A stretch of DNA of 64,000 nucleotides, taken from Asterella californica. Its lineage: Eukaryota; Streptophyta; Marchantiopsida; Marchantiales; Aytoniaceae. The stretch lies in assembly GCA_036924285.1 (NCBI GenBank), contig JAYKYS010000002.1, positions 35,138,501-35,202,500 of the forward strand. Reading direction: 5' to 3'. The position numbers and the translations under genes were made by a program. The notes under the pieces are model-generated. The model saw only the letters and a list, made by a program, of their open reading frames with translations, was not told the DNA's origin and ran no database searches. Shown piece after piece: positions 11,682 through 23,294 of this stretch (position 1 is the first letter of the stretch; every line of letters starts with the position of its first letter).

Positions 11682-13614
11682 CGTACTTCTCAGAAGACGA
11701 AACTAATCTTCCAGAAGACAGCTACTCCGTCTTCCGGGATTCTAACCGTACTTCCTAGATAGCTCTCGTCTTCCGAGCTATATCTAAACAATCCTATCTA
11801 AGCAAGGCCTCGCATGGATTACCAAGAAGACAACCCACCTTGCATTACATCCTACTTCCTATCAGAAGATACAAGATTCGCGAAACATAAAGTGCATGAC
11901 AAGTTTAGAAGTCGGTTGCGGGCTCCTGCGGGTGACAGTGGTCTCTGGGAAGACACTCGGGACAGCTTCCGATTCAATGTCTTCCTCGGAAGACTTCCCG
12001 AAGTCAGATTTCCCTTCACTGGTCTCACCTGTCTTCGTCTTCCTACGCGCAATCTATCCTCACAACAGACTCAAGACAATTGCACTCTGTTCTTCTTACT
12101 TCTCACTTCTCATACGCACTCAGAAGAACCTTGCTGCTCGGTGGGAAGACATGACCCTCGACCATTCTCTCCAGATTTTGCCAGCAAGTATTCTCACGAC
12201 TCTCTTCTAAGTTCAGGAAGAAGAAGGAATGGCTGCTATGGATCGGACAGAAGAGATCCGAATGGACCCTCACGTCTTCTCGCTCATTTTGCCAGCCTTT
12301 CAGTCTTCTAGTCTCTCTAGGAAGATGTGGAGTTGAGAAGCTCGGAAGACCGGGAGGCACAGGCCTAGTTCCCGACTTCCAACTTCTCGAAATAACAAAA
12401 CAACTCACCACACCACTCGAGATTCGTACCAAGCCTCTCTTAACACAAAGCAACACAAATCCACTCTTGATACGAATTGTGTTCAGTCGACTTCCGAAGA
12501 CAGTCTTCCGAAGACAGTCAAGTTTAAGAAGCGTCTTCCGAAGATGTTCCCATCTTCCGAATCGTCTTCTGTTCCAGGTTTCGAGGGTAGAGAGGTAGTA
12601 GGGTAGGGAAATTGATAGCTGGGATCTCCAATTTGAGGGCTAGGAGTAGGGAAGCTCAAATTGAGCTCGGGAAGAAGCAAGGAGATGTCTAACAGAAATT
12701 GGGCAGCGCTTCCACGCCCAATGTCTCAACAGAAAGAATGGGGGGTGGGGTAATCGATCAGGCTGCCTGCACACAACCAAGGAAGCGCGGGGAATACCAG
12801 ACAAAGGCGAGAAGAAGTGGGAAGGGGAAAGAACGTGGAGAAAAACCTCTACAGTCTTCTTCTGCTCCCCGAGTTGCCTTTGACCTCCGCGCGCTTCTGG
12901 CTCTTGTCCTAGCTCCAATGCGACTCCTCCCGACTGCGCCTGCTGTCAATTTCTGACCACGCCTTGATTCTACCTTCGATTCTACTCGCTACTCTCCAAT
13001 GTCAGCTTCTCGGGAGCTCACAGAAACGCTTTCGCTTTCTGCCTTCTGTGCTCCAGCAATTCGGTCTTGTCCTGCGCCTAGCTGCCAACTGGTTCTCTCC
13101 TATCTCGATGTCCTCACTCGATTCCTCTCTCAAAGCTTACTTGCGAAGCTCACTCTCTCCAATCGATCTTCTCAAGCGCGCTGTGCTGCGAGAAGTTGGA
13201 ATGCGTCTAATGTGCTTCCTTACGCATCTTTCCCGCAGATTAGGGGTTCTCGACCTTAGGTGTCTTCCCCGACCTACCTACATATTCGGTGCGACCCAGT
13301 AGGTACACCTACTGTTTTACCCGAAAACTCGTGGTTAGGCCTTCGCGGTCGCTGTCTTCCGGAAGACAGGTGTCTTCCGCCGCCTTCTCATCTTCCCGCC
13401 GTCTTCCCGTCTTTCGAAGACAAAACTGAGAAGACGCTCTTCCGAAGACGGTCGTCTTCCGAAGAAGTCCACTTCTTATTAAAAAGCTCATAAGGTCATC
13501 TTCATGTTAAGGAAGACATAACCTTAAGTAACAACGCTTCTTCAGTTATACAAACAAGTTATTATTCTTAAAAATTTCAAAAATTCGTGCATCTTGTAAT
13601 TTGTGGACATCACA
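11682..13614 (-). repeat. E1 5' region rich in GTCTTC/GAAGAC palindromes
   Basis: About 1.9 kb upstream of the ORF without coding support. Tandem 14-bp units with the core CTTCCGAAGACAGT lie near 12490-12520, two in E1 and three in E2 (63160-63200). Further GTCTTCCGAAGAC-type palindromes cluster at 13350-13465. A degenerate tRNA-iMet-like primer site (TCGTATCAAGAG, minus strand) sits at 12464-12475. If real, it would make 12476-13614 a 5' LTR, but no matching 3' LTR exists at the left end. Confidence 0.5.
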
Positions 13615-15900
13615 CCTCACGGTTTGATGGAGAAATGTTCCAACATAGCGGTTGTGATGCTTCTCACGAATTCACCACCCCTATCAGAAACCAACTCAAG
13701 AGGACATCCACATGATGATCCGTTCTCATAAGAAACGACCAACCTCTTCCTTACTTGTGGCTTTAAATGGTCTGGCTTCCACCCACTCGGTCAGATAGTC
13801 GGTTGCAACCACGATATATCTGTTGCCACGAGGTGTTTTGTTTAAAGGGCCCACATGATCATTTCTCCACTTCTCAAACGGTCCTAGCACAGGAACTGAT
13901 CTCAAGGGAGGAGTGCTAGTGGACTTCTTGGCAAAGGCTTGGCACACATCGCAAGTTCTGCAAATACTCCAAATAGTCCTTGAAAATACCCTTCCAATGA
14001 TATCCATCGTCCAAGATTTTGAAAGTCGTCACCTTACTAGCGAAGTGACCACCACATATAGGTCCATCATGGAACTCCAACATCAACCTTGCAGCTTCCT
14101 CCTTCCCCACAGCTCGTCGTAGCAATCCATCAGCACCTTGATGGAAGAGAACTCTTTCAACGATTGTGTATGACTTACACCTCCTCATTAGAGCATTCCT
14201 CTCTCTCGCTCGCATACCTTCAAGAAATGAACCGTCATAAAGGAAATTCCACACCTCCTTGTACTCTTTCGGTACCTCGTTGCTCAACGTGATGGTCATC
14301 AAGTCTTCATCAGAAAAAGCATCATCTAATGGTTCTTCTCCCAATTCGTCGTAAGCTCTAGACAACAAATCTGCATTGGCATGCTTCCTCCCCGGTCTAT
14401 CCTCAATGACGTAATCATATTCTACCATGAGGATCTTCCATCGAGCTATCATTCCCTCTACGTTGGGTTTATTGAACTTCAAAGCTTTGTGATCAGTCAA
14501 TATAGAAAATTTTCCTCCTAACAAATAGTGCCGAAACTTCTTCAAAGCAAAGATTACGGCCAACCCTTCTCTCTCTGTCGTGGAATAGTTCTTCTCAGCC
14601 TGCACCATCTGTCTACTAGCATAAGCTACTGACTCAAGGTACATCCAATCGCAACATTGGATGCATCAGTATAAATAATGAATGACTTACTCCAGTTAGG
14701 TTTGACGAGAATTGGGACTATCACCAATGCATTCTTCAACTCTTCAAACGCCTCCTTAGCCTTCTGATCTTGAAGTATCAGCTTGAAGACTACACCTTTC
14801 TTCATGTAGTTTGTCAACGATTGAGCTTTATTGGAAAAAGATGAAATGAATCTACGATAATATCCCACCATCCCAAGAAATTGTCTCAACTTGGTCAAGC
14901 TAGTAGGGAATGGCAGTTCGATTATCTTCTTCATCTTGTTTGGATCTACTCCTATTCCATTTTTGGAGACGATGTGTCCCAACAACAAACCCTCCTCGCA
15001 TCCAAAAATGCATTATTCTGGATTCAAAGATGCATTAGCTTGCTCCAATCGCTCTAAGACTTTGATCAGATGATCAAATTGATCCTCCTTCCGCCCATAC
15101 ACACAAAAGTCATCAATGAAGTCTCTAACAAACTTCTCAAGAAACGGTTCGAACACTTTGTTCATGAACCGTTGAAAAGTAGCTGGAGCATTACATAACC
15201 CGAACGTCATCACGCGAAATGTAAATGTACCCCACGGAGTAGTGAAGGTCGTTAAGTATTGATGCTCAGGTACTATATGGATCTGGTTATATCCACTATA
15301 ACCGTCTCCAAACTGTATCATTCGTGACCTGCGGCTTCTTCCAAGATCTCATCGATGAATGACAACGTGTAGTAATCCTTCTTCGTGACCGCATTCAACT
15401 TCTTTTAATCCACACATACGCGAAGCTTACCGTTCTTCTTCTTCACGATCACGATGGGTGATACCCATTCTGAATTCTTCACTTCATAAATGAACCCAGC
15501 TTCCTTCAGTTTATCAATCTCTTCTTTGACGATCACTGCTGTTGGCGGGCTGATCCTCCGTTGCTTTTGTCGAACAGGTCTCGCGTCCTCCTTCACGTCG
15601 ATCCGGTGTGTCTCCAATGTCACCTCCTTCAGATCTTTATAGCTGAACGGAAACACGTGGATGTACTTCTGGAATATCTCCAAGAATCTTCTCTTCTCTT
15701 CCGAAGTCACCTTGGGACCAAACTTAAGGGTTGCAAGTCTTCGCTCTAGCTCCTCTCCACTTAGTTTTGTTTTGTCCGGGTCCTTCTCAACAGATGGACG
15801 AGGGAGCAAATCAATAGCTCCAATATGAAACGTGATGCAATCCATATCAAACTCGTCATCTTCTGACGTCTCCTCATCAGAAGAACCACATGTATCTACT
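13615..15900 (-). pseudogene. Element C pol: RT, RNase H and proximal integrase (broken)
   Basis: Minus-strand fragments follow in order. RT is at 15845-15013, with QKQRRISPPTA, a substrate loop containing SEWVSPIVIVKKKNGKLRVC, FGLCNAPATFQRFMN and the active site FIDDF in place of the usual YxDD. RNase H is at 14988-14300 (IIYTDASNVAIGC, EREGLAVIFALKKFRH, LTDHKAL). The integrase zinc-binding region and core are at 14100-13650 (CGGHFASKV, CDVCQAF, GPLNKTPRGNRYIVVATDY). At least four frame breaks separate the blocks, for example near 15330, 15000, 14640 and 13915. It matches the D pol throughout, which shows what is missing. It ends at the E1 insertion. Confidence 0.9.
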
Positions 15901-15935
15901 CTAGAGACACTTCCACTGTCTTCGGTTTCTGACTC

Positions 15936-17752
15936 TCAATAGTCACTGATTGGTCTATCAGAATCGAAAGTTACACAGTGGTCACTTGAGAGAGGCACCT
16001 TCACTCGATGGTTGCTAGGTCCTATCCTCAAGTAATTTTTGTGCCATCTATCAGTTGTACGAACGGCTCTCAACCAAGGTCTTCCAAGGAGCAAGTCATA
16101 GCTGGACTCTTTCAGAATTTGAAAAGACATTAAAGTTTGTACCCCCATAACCGACACCACTACTTTCTCTAGGACTCCGAGAGATCTCACCTTTTGCTTG
16201 TTTGTCATACAAACAATGATGCTCGCCGGTCTCGTGGATTTCATCTCCAACCGCTTCATCAAACTTTCAGATATCGCATTCACAGTAGAACCTCCGTCCA
16301 CCAACACATCATGTACAAAGTGTCCATTCAAACGAACCTCGATCTTGGATGCTTTAGTGCATACCTCAGAGGCTTGAGCATCCACTACACCAACTCTCAC
16401 ACTTGAGACGTTGGTTTTGTCCTTAGATTTCTTCTTCTTGGTCCTTCTCGAGCTCAATCCTCCTCGAAGCTCTCTCCTCAAACTTGGATTGAGTGCAATC
16501 AATTGACCCACTGTTATGTTGACTTTTTGCGTGCCAACATCCTCCACTACGTCATATCTAGGTTGAGCAGCTGAAATGGTGAAATCCTCCATTCTCATCT
16601 TCTTCCTAGGCTCCTTCTGAGAAGAAGACATAGTGCTGGAACGAGTGCTCCTACTTTGAGAATCCTTAATGATCATAGGTTCCTCTGAAAACCTAGTCCT
16701 CTTCCTCTCGTGAGCTAAGATTTCCACTTGAGAAGAGTAAGAGCATTCTCCTCTCTCATAAATATTTGGTACCTTCACCGCATCGATTGTGACAACTCCT
16801 TTGTCTTTGTTTTGTGGTGGAACTCCTCCTCCCAAGTTTCCTCTTGTATCTTCATTGTTCCGTCCTCCATTTTGAATGGAATGTGGACAATTTCTTTGGA
16901 AATGAGGACCATCGCATCCGTAGCACGAAATACCACCGAATTCATTTTGAGGCCCTCGATTGAAATTTACTCCATAACCTCTTTGGTCTCCTCCTCCTCC
17001 TTGGTTCCTCCGCTCTTTCAACTGTACTACATTGATCTTCATATCTGTCAATGTTTTTGTTATCTATCTCAGTTCATCTTGAAGATTAGACGTCGGAGGG
17101 TTGACAGCAACAACAGTAGGTGTGTTAACCACAGCAGGCGTCGAGATTCTTTGAGCAGCTCTACCACCGAGTGTAATCTCTGTCACACTTGCCGCCTTTG
17201 CTTGTCTTAGAAGAACGTCATCATCTTCCAAACTCTCTTCCATTCGAACTACAATTTCAATCGCTTTCGTCTTAGTGGTGGGCTTCTCATACTTCACCTG
17301 AGTTCTGATTTGAGGCTTCATACCTGCCACAAAGTTCTTGGTAAGCATATCCACAATTCCCATCATTGTGACCTCCACATTATCACCGCTCTTCTTCAAT
17401 ATAGACTTGAAACGAGCCTCCAACTTCTCGGTCCTTTCTGCGTACACCTTCACCTTCTCCGCATCTCTTTGCTTTAAGAAGGTCACATCGGTCATGAGCT
17501 TCTCATAGCTCTCATCCGGCAGAAAGTTCTCAATTAGAGCCTCCGTCAAACTTTCTCATGTATCAACCTCAATCTTGTTCCTTCCATGCTCCTCATACCA
17601 AGTCAATGCGGTATTCTCTAGAAAATCAAACAGCAGTGATGCCCACTCTTCCTTCTTCCTCTCATGGTTTCCGATGCATGCCCGCTTGAAATCTGGCACA
17701 AAGGTTTCTACATCCTCACCATCCTTTCTGTAGAAACCGGAAGCTTCTCCAT
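15936..17752 (-). pseudogene. Element C gag and protease (broken)
   Basis: By homology with D the start codon is at 17752-17750. The gag capsid-like region (17752-17064, e.g. LTEALIENFLPDESYEKL) has stops and a frame break. The next frame (17051-15936, 371 codons) carries a Gly/Asn-rich linker and a zinc knuckle CYGCDGPHFQRNC, which is CX2CX3HX4C, one residue shorter than the usual CX2CX4HX4C. It also has a retropepsin with VLVDGGSTVN as catalytic loop and SSYDLLLGRPW near its end. Products would be the capsid/nucleocapsid and the protease. In element sense it is followed by RT (15845-15405). Confidence 0.88.
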
Positions 17753-17805
17753 CTTAAATTTTCGATGTCTTCTCTTCTCTTCAACCCGATATCTCTCTTC
17801 GTTTT

Positions 17806-17970
17806 CTAGTATAGGATGAACATCACTAACTCCATGCGAACATAATCAACCATCGGTAGCAAGAAAAGAAATGACTCCATCATAATCACATGCGCTATCT
17901 CCTCACCGAATGTATGCATGAGTCGCATCCTCATCGTCACCTTCTCCACCATCTAGATTATCATCTCCAT
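17806..17970 (-). pseudogene. Element C leader ORF-d (54-codon conserved small ORF, one internal stop)
   Basis: From ATG at 17970-17968 to TAG at 17808-17806 the frame is 165 nt, exactly the length of ORF-d in D1 (44311-44475). It shares MVEK, a GEE(I/M)A block and a hydrophobic end with LPMVDY..RMELVMF. Differences from D are mostly third-position (CCG/CCT, GTT/GTA, CGC/CGA, GAG/GAA, TTA/TTG). One in-frame TAG near codon 6 marks decay. It sits about 50 bp upstream of gag. Function unknown; the hydrophobic end could be membrane-associated or a helix packing face. Confidence 0.6.
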
Positions 17971-17989
17971 CATGTGTTAGCTGAATTTT

Positions 17990-18440
17990 CGTCTGAAGAT
18001 GGCAGCTTCTCCGTTTCAACTCCTTGCTCCTCTCTCAATCTTCTAGACGTAGATGCAAACAGTGCGATCACGTCTCCACAATCGTGCTCCTTTGACAAAC
18101 CTTCAATTCCACAGTTTGAGCAGATGTTTTCGTCTTAAAAAACACGCGAAGGAGACGATTGACCAACTCGGAGACCTAGATCGATAGAACTCCTTTTTTC
18201 ACGAGGGTTTTCTCTCTTGAATCTCACGGGACAACTTGCTGCATAGTGACCCAACCCTCTATAAAAGTAGCACCACGGTTCTGTCCTCAACTTCTTCTTG
18301 GAAGAGTCTTGCTTGTTTCTCTCCGTCTTCTCTTCAGATTCGACTTTTAACTCTCTAGAACGTTCATCCACACCCACTATGACATCAAGATTTTGAGGAA
18401 GGTTCTTAAGCCTCACTACCCACTCTTTCTGACCCTCCAT
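17990..18440 (-). pseudogene. Element C leader ORF-c (zinc-knuckle ORF, degraded)
   Basis: The best preserved part is 18440-18135. It starts near KEWVVRLKNLPQNLDVIVGV and contains a knuckle CYFYRGLGHYAASC whose second cysteine has become Tyr. The homologous D ORF keeps a complete CX2CX4HX4C. Upstream of gag and separate from the gag zinc knuckle, it is a second nucleic-acid-binding candidate of this family. Confidence 0.6.
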
Positions 18441-18825
18441 GATCTCGACTTGAATTTGATCGATTGGACTACCAATTGAACTTCTGACAGCGATATCTTG
18501 AGCTCTGTAGCTCCAAAACGAGTGATCTTTGGATCAATAGATAGATCAGGAGCTCCTCCAGTCCGTCGTGAAGTTTCAAGGACGTCCAAGAAATACAGAG
18601 AAAATGACAGTGACTGTAAACTCGATCAGAAAGCAAATCGTCTACACCTTTGGACCTTTAGTCTCTCTTCCTTTTTAGTTGCAACGATAAGAACTATCAC
18701 TCAAAAAACTTGATAAGAGTGATTAGATCCTCGACCCTCATCAACATATAGGATTATATGAAGCACTCTACTCTCAGATTTAAACTCTAACACTCGATAC
18801 GTTCTCTTCAGCTGATTCTAACATC

Positions 18826-18979
18826 CTATGCGTACAGAATATACAAGATGACCTCAAATGCATCGTAGATGACAACAAGATACACGAATGGCTCTAAGGT
18901 CTCTAGCCTCTCCAAGAGTTCTCTCGATATGCTCTCTCATAACGTCCTTCTGTCTGATGTAAAACTGCACGCAAAACAT
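18826..18979 (-). pseudogene. Element C leader ORF-a (conserved small ORF, frameshifted)
   Basis: ATG at 18979-18977, shortly after the primer site. The first part (VQFYIRQKDVMREHIERTLG) matches D ORF-a with almost only silent changes. After about 28 codons the reading frame slips by one base, and the matching hydrophobic end (VVIYDAFEVILYIL) continues in the other frame to TAG at 18828-18826. Total span is 154 nt, so one base has been lost or gained. Function unknown. Confidence 0.6.
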
Positions 18980-18994
18980 ATCTCTCAAGCCTCC

Positions 18995-19023
18995 TAGTGA
19001 GGTCCTGACAATGGAAACAAAAA
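18995..19023 (-). other. Element C primer binding site (decayed tRNA-Glu type)
   Basis: Immediately downstream of the 5' LTR in element sense the sequence reads TTTTTGTTTCCATTGTCAGG. The intact version in D reads TTTTTGGTTCCGTTGCCGGG. The D version is complementary to a plant tRNA-Glu 3' end; the C copy differs by mostly G-to-A and C-to-T changes. Confidence 0.6.
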
Positions 19024-19803
19024 TGTGACCTTCAAGCTTGCTACCGGTCCTATCTCTCACCCAAGGTAAACCTCTTATGGTCTTTGATGAGGTGCATCAT
19101 AGAACTAGGAGGCCTCAGCTAAACTCAACTCTCAAAGTATTCATATCACTTCCTCACTCGGGACATGAATTCTCATGGAGACAACAAGATGGAAAACACA
19201 CCCTTTATAAATATGACCTAACGGCTTCCAAATACAAAGAAAGGGAGGATGAGGGATCATTACACAACCCCTCTATTTATACTACTCTAGATTTACCACG
19301 GTAACTACTTGTAAATCTGATTTACTGTAGTTTATCGAGACCAAGTCAAAGATAAAAGTCCTAAGTCAAGGATAGATGTCTCTACTTTTGACTCTACTCT
19401 AATAATTTGAATCCTTCTAGAAGTATAAAGAAATCTTTGAAAAAAAATCTCGGATGGCTCTTTATAAGACAAAGTACTAACACATAATTGAGTCAAAAAG
19501 GTCAACAACCCTCTTGATTGTTTGACCTTAAGTCTCTACAACCAATAAAAATCAGTCACACATAAGACAAGAGTGTATTATTCACCCCCTTGTCATCTTA
19601 TGCATAACCAAACAAAATAGTGGTTCTCATATTCAGAATATTTCAATATTCTGTCCTCAAATACCTCCAACTCTAACTGTGACTACTCCTAGTTATCTGT
19701 CACTAACTTAGAGTATGGTCTAGCCTTGGGACTTATTTAGAAGACTCACCACATAGTTATAACTTATCACATATTTATTACTATGCAACCCCTAGGTGTT
19801 ACA
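19024..19803 (-). repeat. Element C 5' LTR
   Basis: Pair of 6301-7081. It begins TGTAACACCTAGGGG in element sense and ends GGTCACA beside the primer site. AGCC follows at 19804-19807. Confidence 0.9.
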
Positions 19804-22109
19804 AGCCAAACCCACTCTATGCTCGAAGAGAATCCGTGTTACACTCAACTAGACTATCCACCATAGCCTGTAGCTTGAAGCTCAACTTGAAGAACTAAGG
19901 CCTCCAAGCCCTACCTGCGAAGTATACCCCTAGTGGGCTCTCCCACCAACTCGTCCTAACGGCACTAACGGCCTTACCGGGATTCGTCACTCCGCACTCG
20001 GCCACCTAGCTGAGGTACCCAAACTGACGTGACAATACACTCTCAATCATTGAGAGTTCCTAGTGCATCGTTGATGCTCCCGTGGAATGCATTGTCTAGA
20101 ACTTCTGATGATAAAAAGTTCCAGTGTAAAAATCCACAACGCCAAACGGTTTCTAGTTAGAGCGGAAATGAGACAGAACCCCTTTTATTTTTGTCTTTCT
20201 AAAATACATTATACAGTCTTCTGTTCTAACTATCTTAAAAAAGGATTGGGAGTTCCTTCTTTTATTAAGATAATTAAAATATATTTTGGTAGACTAATTA
20301 TATATATTTCATATATACACTACAATTGATTTCGATATACAGTCGGCTCTCTCTAATTGCGTTTTGTCGGTGGAATCCAAAAAGTTATGCATTTATATTG
20401 ATATGCAAATAAAGAATTTGACTCAAAAACTTATTTTGATCATTGTTCAAGTACATATGGTGTGAAAAACTCAGTACTTTGCAGTCTGTTTACGCTGATC
20501 CACTATTTTCTTCCTAAGCTGATGTTAAAATACAATATACCTAGATGCTTCTATCCAGACCATTTGAAGTCGCTATATGAGCGTATCCACGTAGTTTGAA
20601 GAGTATACAGTCGTCTCTCTAAATGCATGTTTTATATGTGCATAATTATCTAATTGCATAAAAATAGGTGAGAACAATGAAGGTTCAACGAGGATAATCA
20701 CATAACCTTTAACTGCATACTGCATAAGATTTTATGTTAATTGTGAAGTTAAAGGAGAATATGATCCAAAAATGATCTCAACGAATTTTTGATCATATAA
20801 GCACAAGTTCCTATCTTTTGTATTGTATTCATTATATCTCTCAGTTCTGCAAACTCTGATCCGAAGTCTAGTGGCTTTATCCATCGAGTTTACAACATCA
20901 ACTCGTCGAAGGTGATATATACAACTCTCGATGTCGACACAAACTCTCGATGACAAGAATACAAAATATTTATATAATCGGTGGAGAGTTGTGCATGTGA
21001 TCAACCTCTAGAAAGTGGAATTGTGCACAAATGACCAGCATTCTACACTCCACTGGAATTCATCAAAATCACTGAAAATTGTTTAGAGTTTTAATCGACT
21101 TGCGGCCTCTTAGATCTAGTCTAGAGTTTAACCTCGGAAACCGTGATCGGTGGCAGTACTCTTTTTCATCTCAAGTCTCCACTGATCGAACGCATAATAA
21201 TTTTCTATGTTTATTTCATTACGGTGACAAGGATCACACAATACTAGAAATTTGAAGTTTACCTGGAACGATTCAGTTTCATCATCTTCGTTTAGCAGAT
21301 CCATGTTGGGATGATCACGTAATCACGATAACTATTTTCTACATAACAGTCAAATTTCTCAGCTTTATGAAAGCGAACATGCAGAATGCTATTATTGTGT
21401 TTCAGAAGAAATGTTAATACTCAGATTTCAAGGTTTCTTGGAGCTGGAGAGAATATTTTCTTTAAAGTCAAAGTACATTGTAAGGAAAAAAGAAATATTG
21501 TTGCTTTCATGCTTTTATACCCATACTTGATGTTTAACTCCCTCCTAATACGAAACATACACTACATAACAGAATTGCCCCACTTTTTTCCCGTTTTCAC
21601 AATTGTTGCTGTGCGTTGGATGGGAAGACCCCATCAAGCCGAGAAAGAGGAAAGAGGGAGTAAAAGCTGAGTTTGTATTTTTGTATTTCTTCTTTTTAAA
21701 AGCTGAGTTCACGTTCACATCGACCAGTTTTCACAAGTGCGACTGGGTCCGTTGAGGACAGACAGAGGTAGTCGCTTTTGGTGCGCGAGCAATTTTGTGC
21801 CGCGCCAAACGACGGGACAGCAGCACGTTTCCAGTCGGTCGCTGTATATACCCTACAAATAGCAAGTAACACGGAGGGTTCGTGATCGACGACTTGGCAC
21901 CGAATTTGAAATCTCAGTCACAATTCAGTCAGACGCCACTGGGGTCTCACAGCCGGTCACTTTCCTAGTCAACCCACCCGTGCCCTTCACCAGCCGTAGA
22001 ACAAACCGTGAAGTTTTTAGAAAACGCTGAATATCAAAGTCTAAAGCCGACAGGAACTGGCATATTTCTAGGGCACCGGGGTATCGCCTACTTGATTGGC
22101 TTAGCGCAT

Positions 22110-22327
22110 CTCCACCCGTATAAATGATAAATAAATGATAAATATTTTATTTTGTATGTTTATCTTTTCAAGGAGCATCGGACTGTCATTTGTGGGTAAT
22201 CATATCGTACTCGAACCAGTTTCACACGACAGCGAATTTGTTATACTTCCAATCGAGAACAGGAGAGTTTGAACCCCAGATCTTTCACTTAGAGGTCTGA
22301 GACTCAACCATCTCAGTTACCGATCTT
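22110..22327 (-). mobile_element. tRNA-derived SINE-like remnant
   Basis: On the minus strand the segment has an A-box-like GGTAACTGAGATGGTTGAG (22321-22303) and, at tRNA-like distance, a B-box-like GGGGTTCAAACTC (22277-22265). It is followed by about 120 bp that end in AT-rich short repeats (ATAAATGATAAATA near 22125-22145). This fits an old tRNA-derived SINE or a tRNA pseudogene. The head resembles the one at 32201-32275. No full cloverleaf was established. Confidence 0.4.
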
Positions 22328-23294
22328 CGGTAGCTGTAAAGACTCTTTATCTCACTTTTAGAGACTCAGAGTAGAGGATCTTGATTGTTAAAGTTGACAG
22401 TTTTTCATCATTTAAATTAATTTTCTCACCGTTAATTTTCCCATCTCTTCTTCAAACGGTTTGATTCTGGGTACATGGACTCTTTATTCGAATCTTTAGG
22501 GAAGCGCGGTAGAGTTCAGGGAATAGTTTAAATGAAAGACTTCTATAAAGATAAGCGGTGGGAAGGTTTTCCCCTAACTGGCTCCCGAACTGGTTAGGGG
22601 AGCCTATGAAGCTCTGCGGTGGAGATGCTCGAACAAGTTGTGAAATTAAGCCCTGATTATCCAACGAAGGATATCGTCCTTGTGCGATCAAGAGACCCGG
22701 TTATCAACTACAAGTCCCCAGGAGCTACGGTTAGGATAATCGAAGTTTAAATGGTAAAGTTCTGTTTCCCCTTCTTCAGTTCCTTCAGTCGTTCCCCTCC
22801 TATCGGTGGAGTTTACGGTTTGGCAGAACCCACATGGAGTTATCTGCGGTTGCAAGCAACCAAGACAAGTGTCCATCCTACATGGCTTTGCTAGCCTGCA
22901 ACCGTGAAACGCTCGAGTACATAGTGCGGTCCATGCAAAACAGTCCAATGGCTGAAGCCATAAATGGAAATTCCTTCTGTCAACGTCTTCTAGGTGAGCC
23001 GTCCTTGACGAAGTGTGCTAACCACCGATTGAAACCAAGAAGACAATAGGTGGGTTCAACGATTCAAGATCATCTGTGAAAATCCTCTTATGTAATGATG
23101 ATCGTCACCGTTGAGTAGTCCAGTAAGGAGCAGGTGGGAAGGTCCGTTACTCTCTACTTTTGTGGTTCTACGTGTTAGGGTAATCTGATCTCGTTTTACA
23201 TTCTCTTTAGCGAATTGAGTGATATTGCATACAAATTATTCAATAACTTTTGTTCGCTTTTTGTTATTGAGAAAGAATAATTTTTTTTCTAAAG

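Larger units (their letters stand above)
7745..13614 (-). mobile_element. Element E1: RT-less mobile element with gag-like ORF, nested in C
   Basis: Comparison with the second copy (47176-47569 plus 58760-64000) and with the uninterrupted integrase of D1 defines the ends. The element starts TGTAGTGACGC at 7745, ends GGACATCACA at 13614, and is flanked by CCTCG (7740-7744) and CCTCA (13615-13619). TG...CA ends and a 5-bp duplication suggest integrase-mediated insertion like an LTR element, yet I found no terminal direct repeat and no RT, protease or integrase. The minus strand carries one long decayed ORF. The motif GTCTTC/GAAGAC is extraordinarily frequent throughout. It may be a LARD-like or gag-only element mobilised in trans. 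Confidence 0.75.
6301..19803 (-). mobile_element. Element C: decayed non-chromodomain Ty3/gypsy retrotransposon
   Basis: LTRs at 6301-7081 and 19024-19803 begin TGTAACACC and end GGTCACA in element sense. They are flanked by identical 4-bp AGCC duplications at 6297-6300 and 19804-19807. Between them, on the minus strand, are a primer site, leader small ORFs, gag with zinc knuckle, DGGS protease, RT, RNase H and integrase, in the usual Ty3/gypsy order. The integrase is interrupted by element E1 (7745-13614). Several stops and frameshifts make it defective. It is a diverged relative of the D elements. Its lineage resembles plant non-chromovirus (OTA) elements; a bryophyte branch of these is possible but unproven. 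Confidence 0.9.

Noticed and set aside
12464..12475. TCGTATCAAGAG as a true primer site making 12476-13614 an LTR
   Set aside because: Two mismatches to the tRNA-iMet site and no copy of that 1.1 kb at the other end of E. Kept only as a remark.
22452..23049. Small frames on both strands between 22.4 and 23.1 kb
   Set aside because: Short, mutually overlapping, without motifs or splice context.
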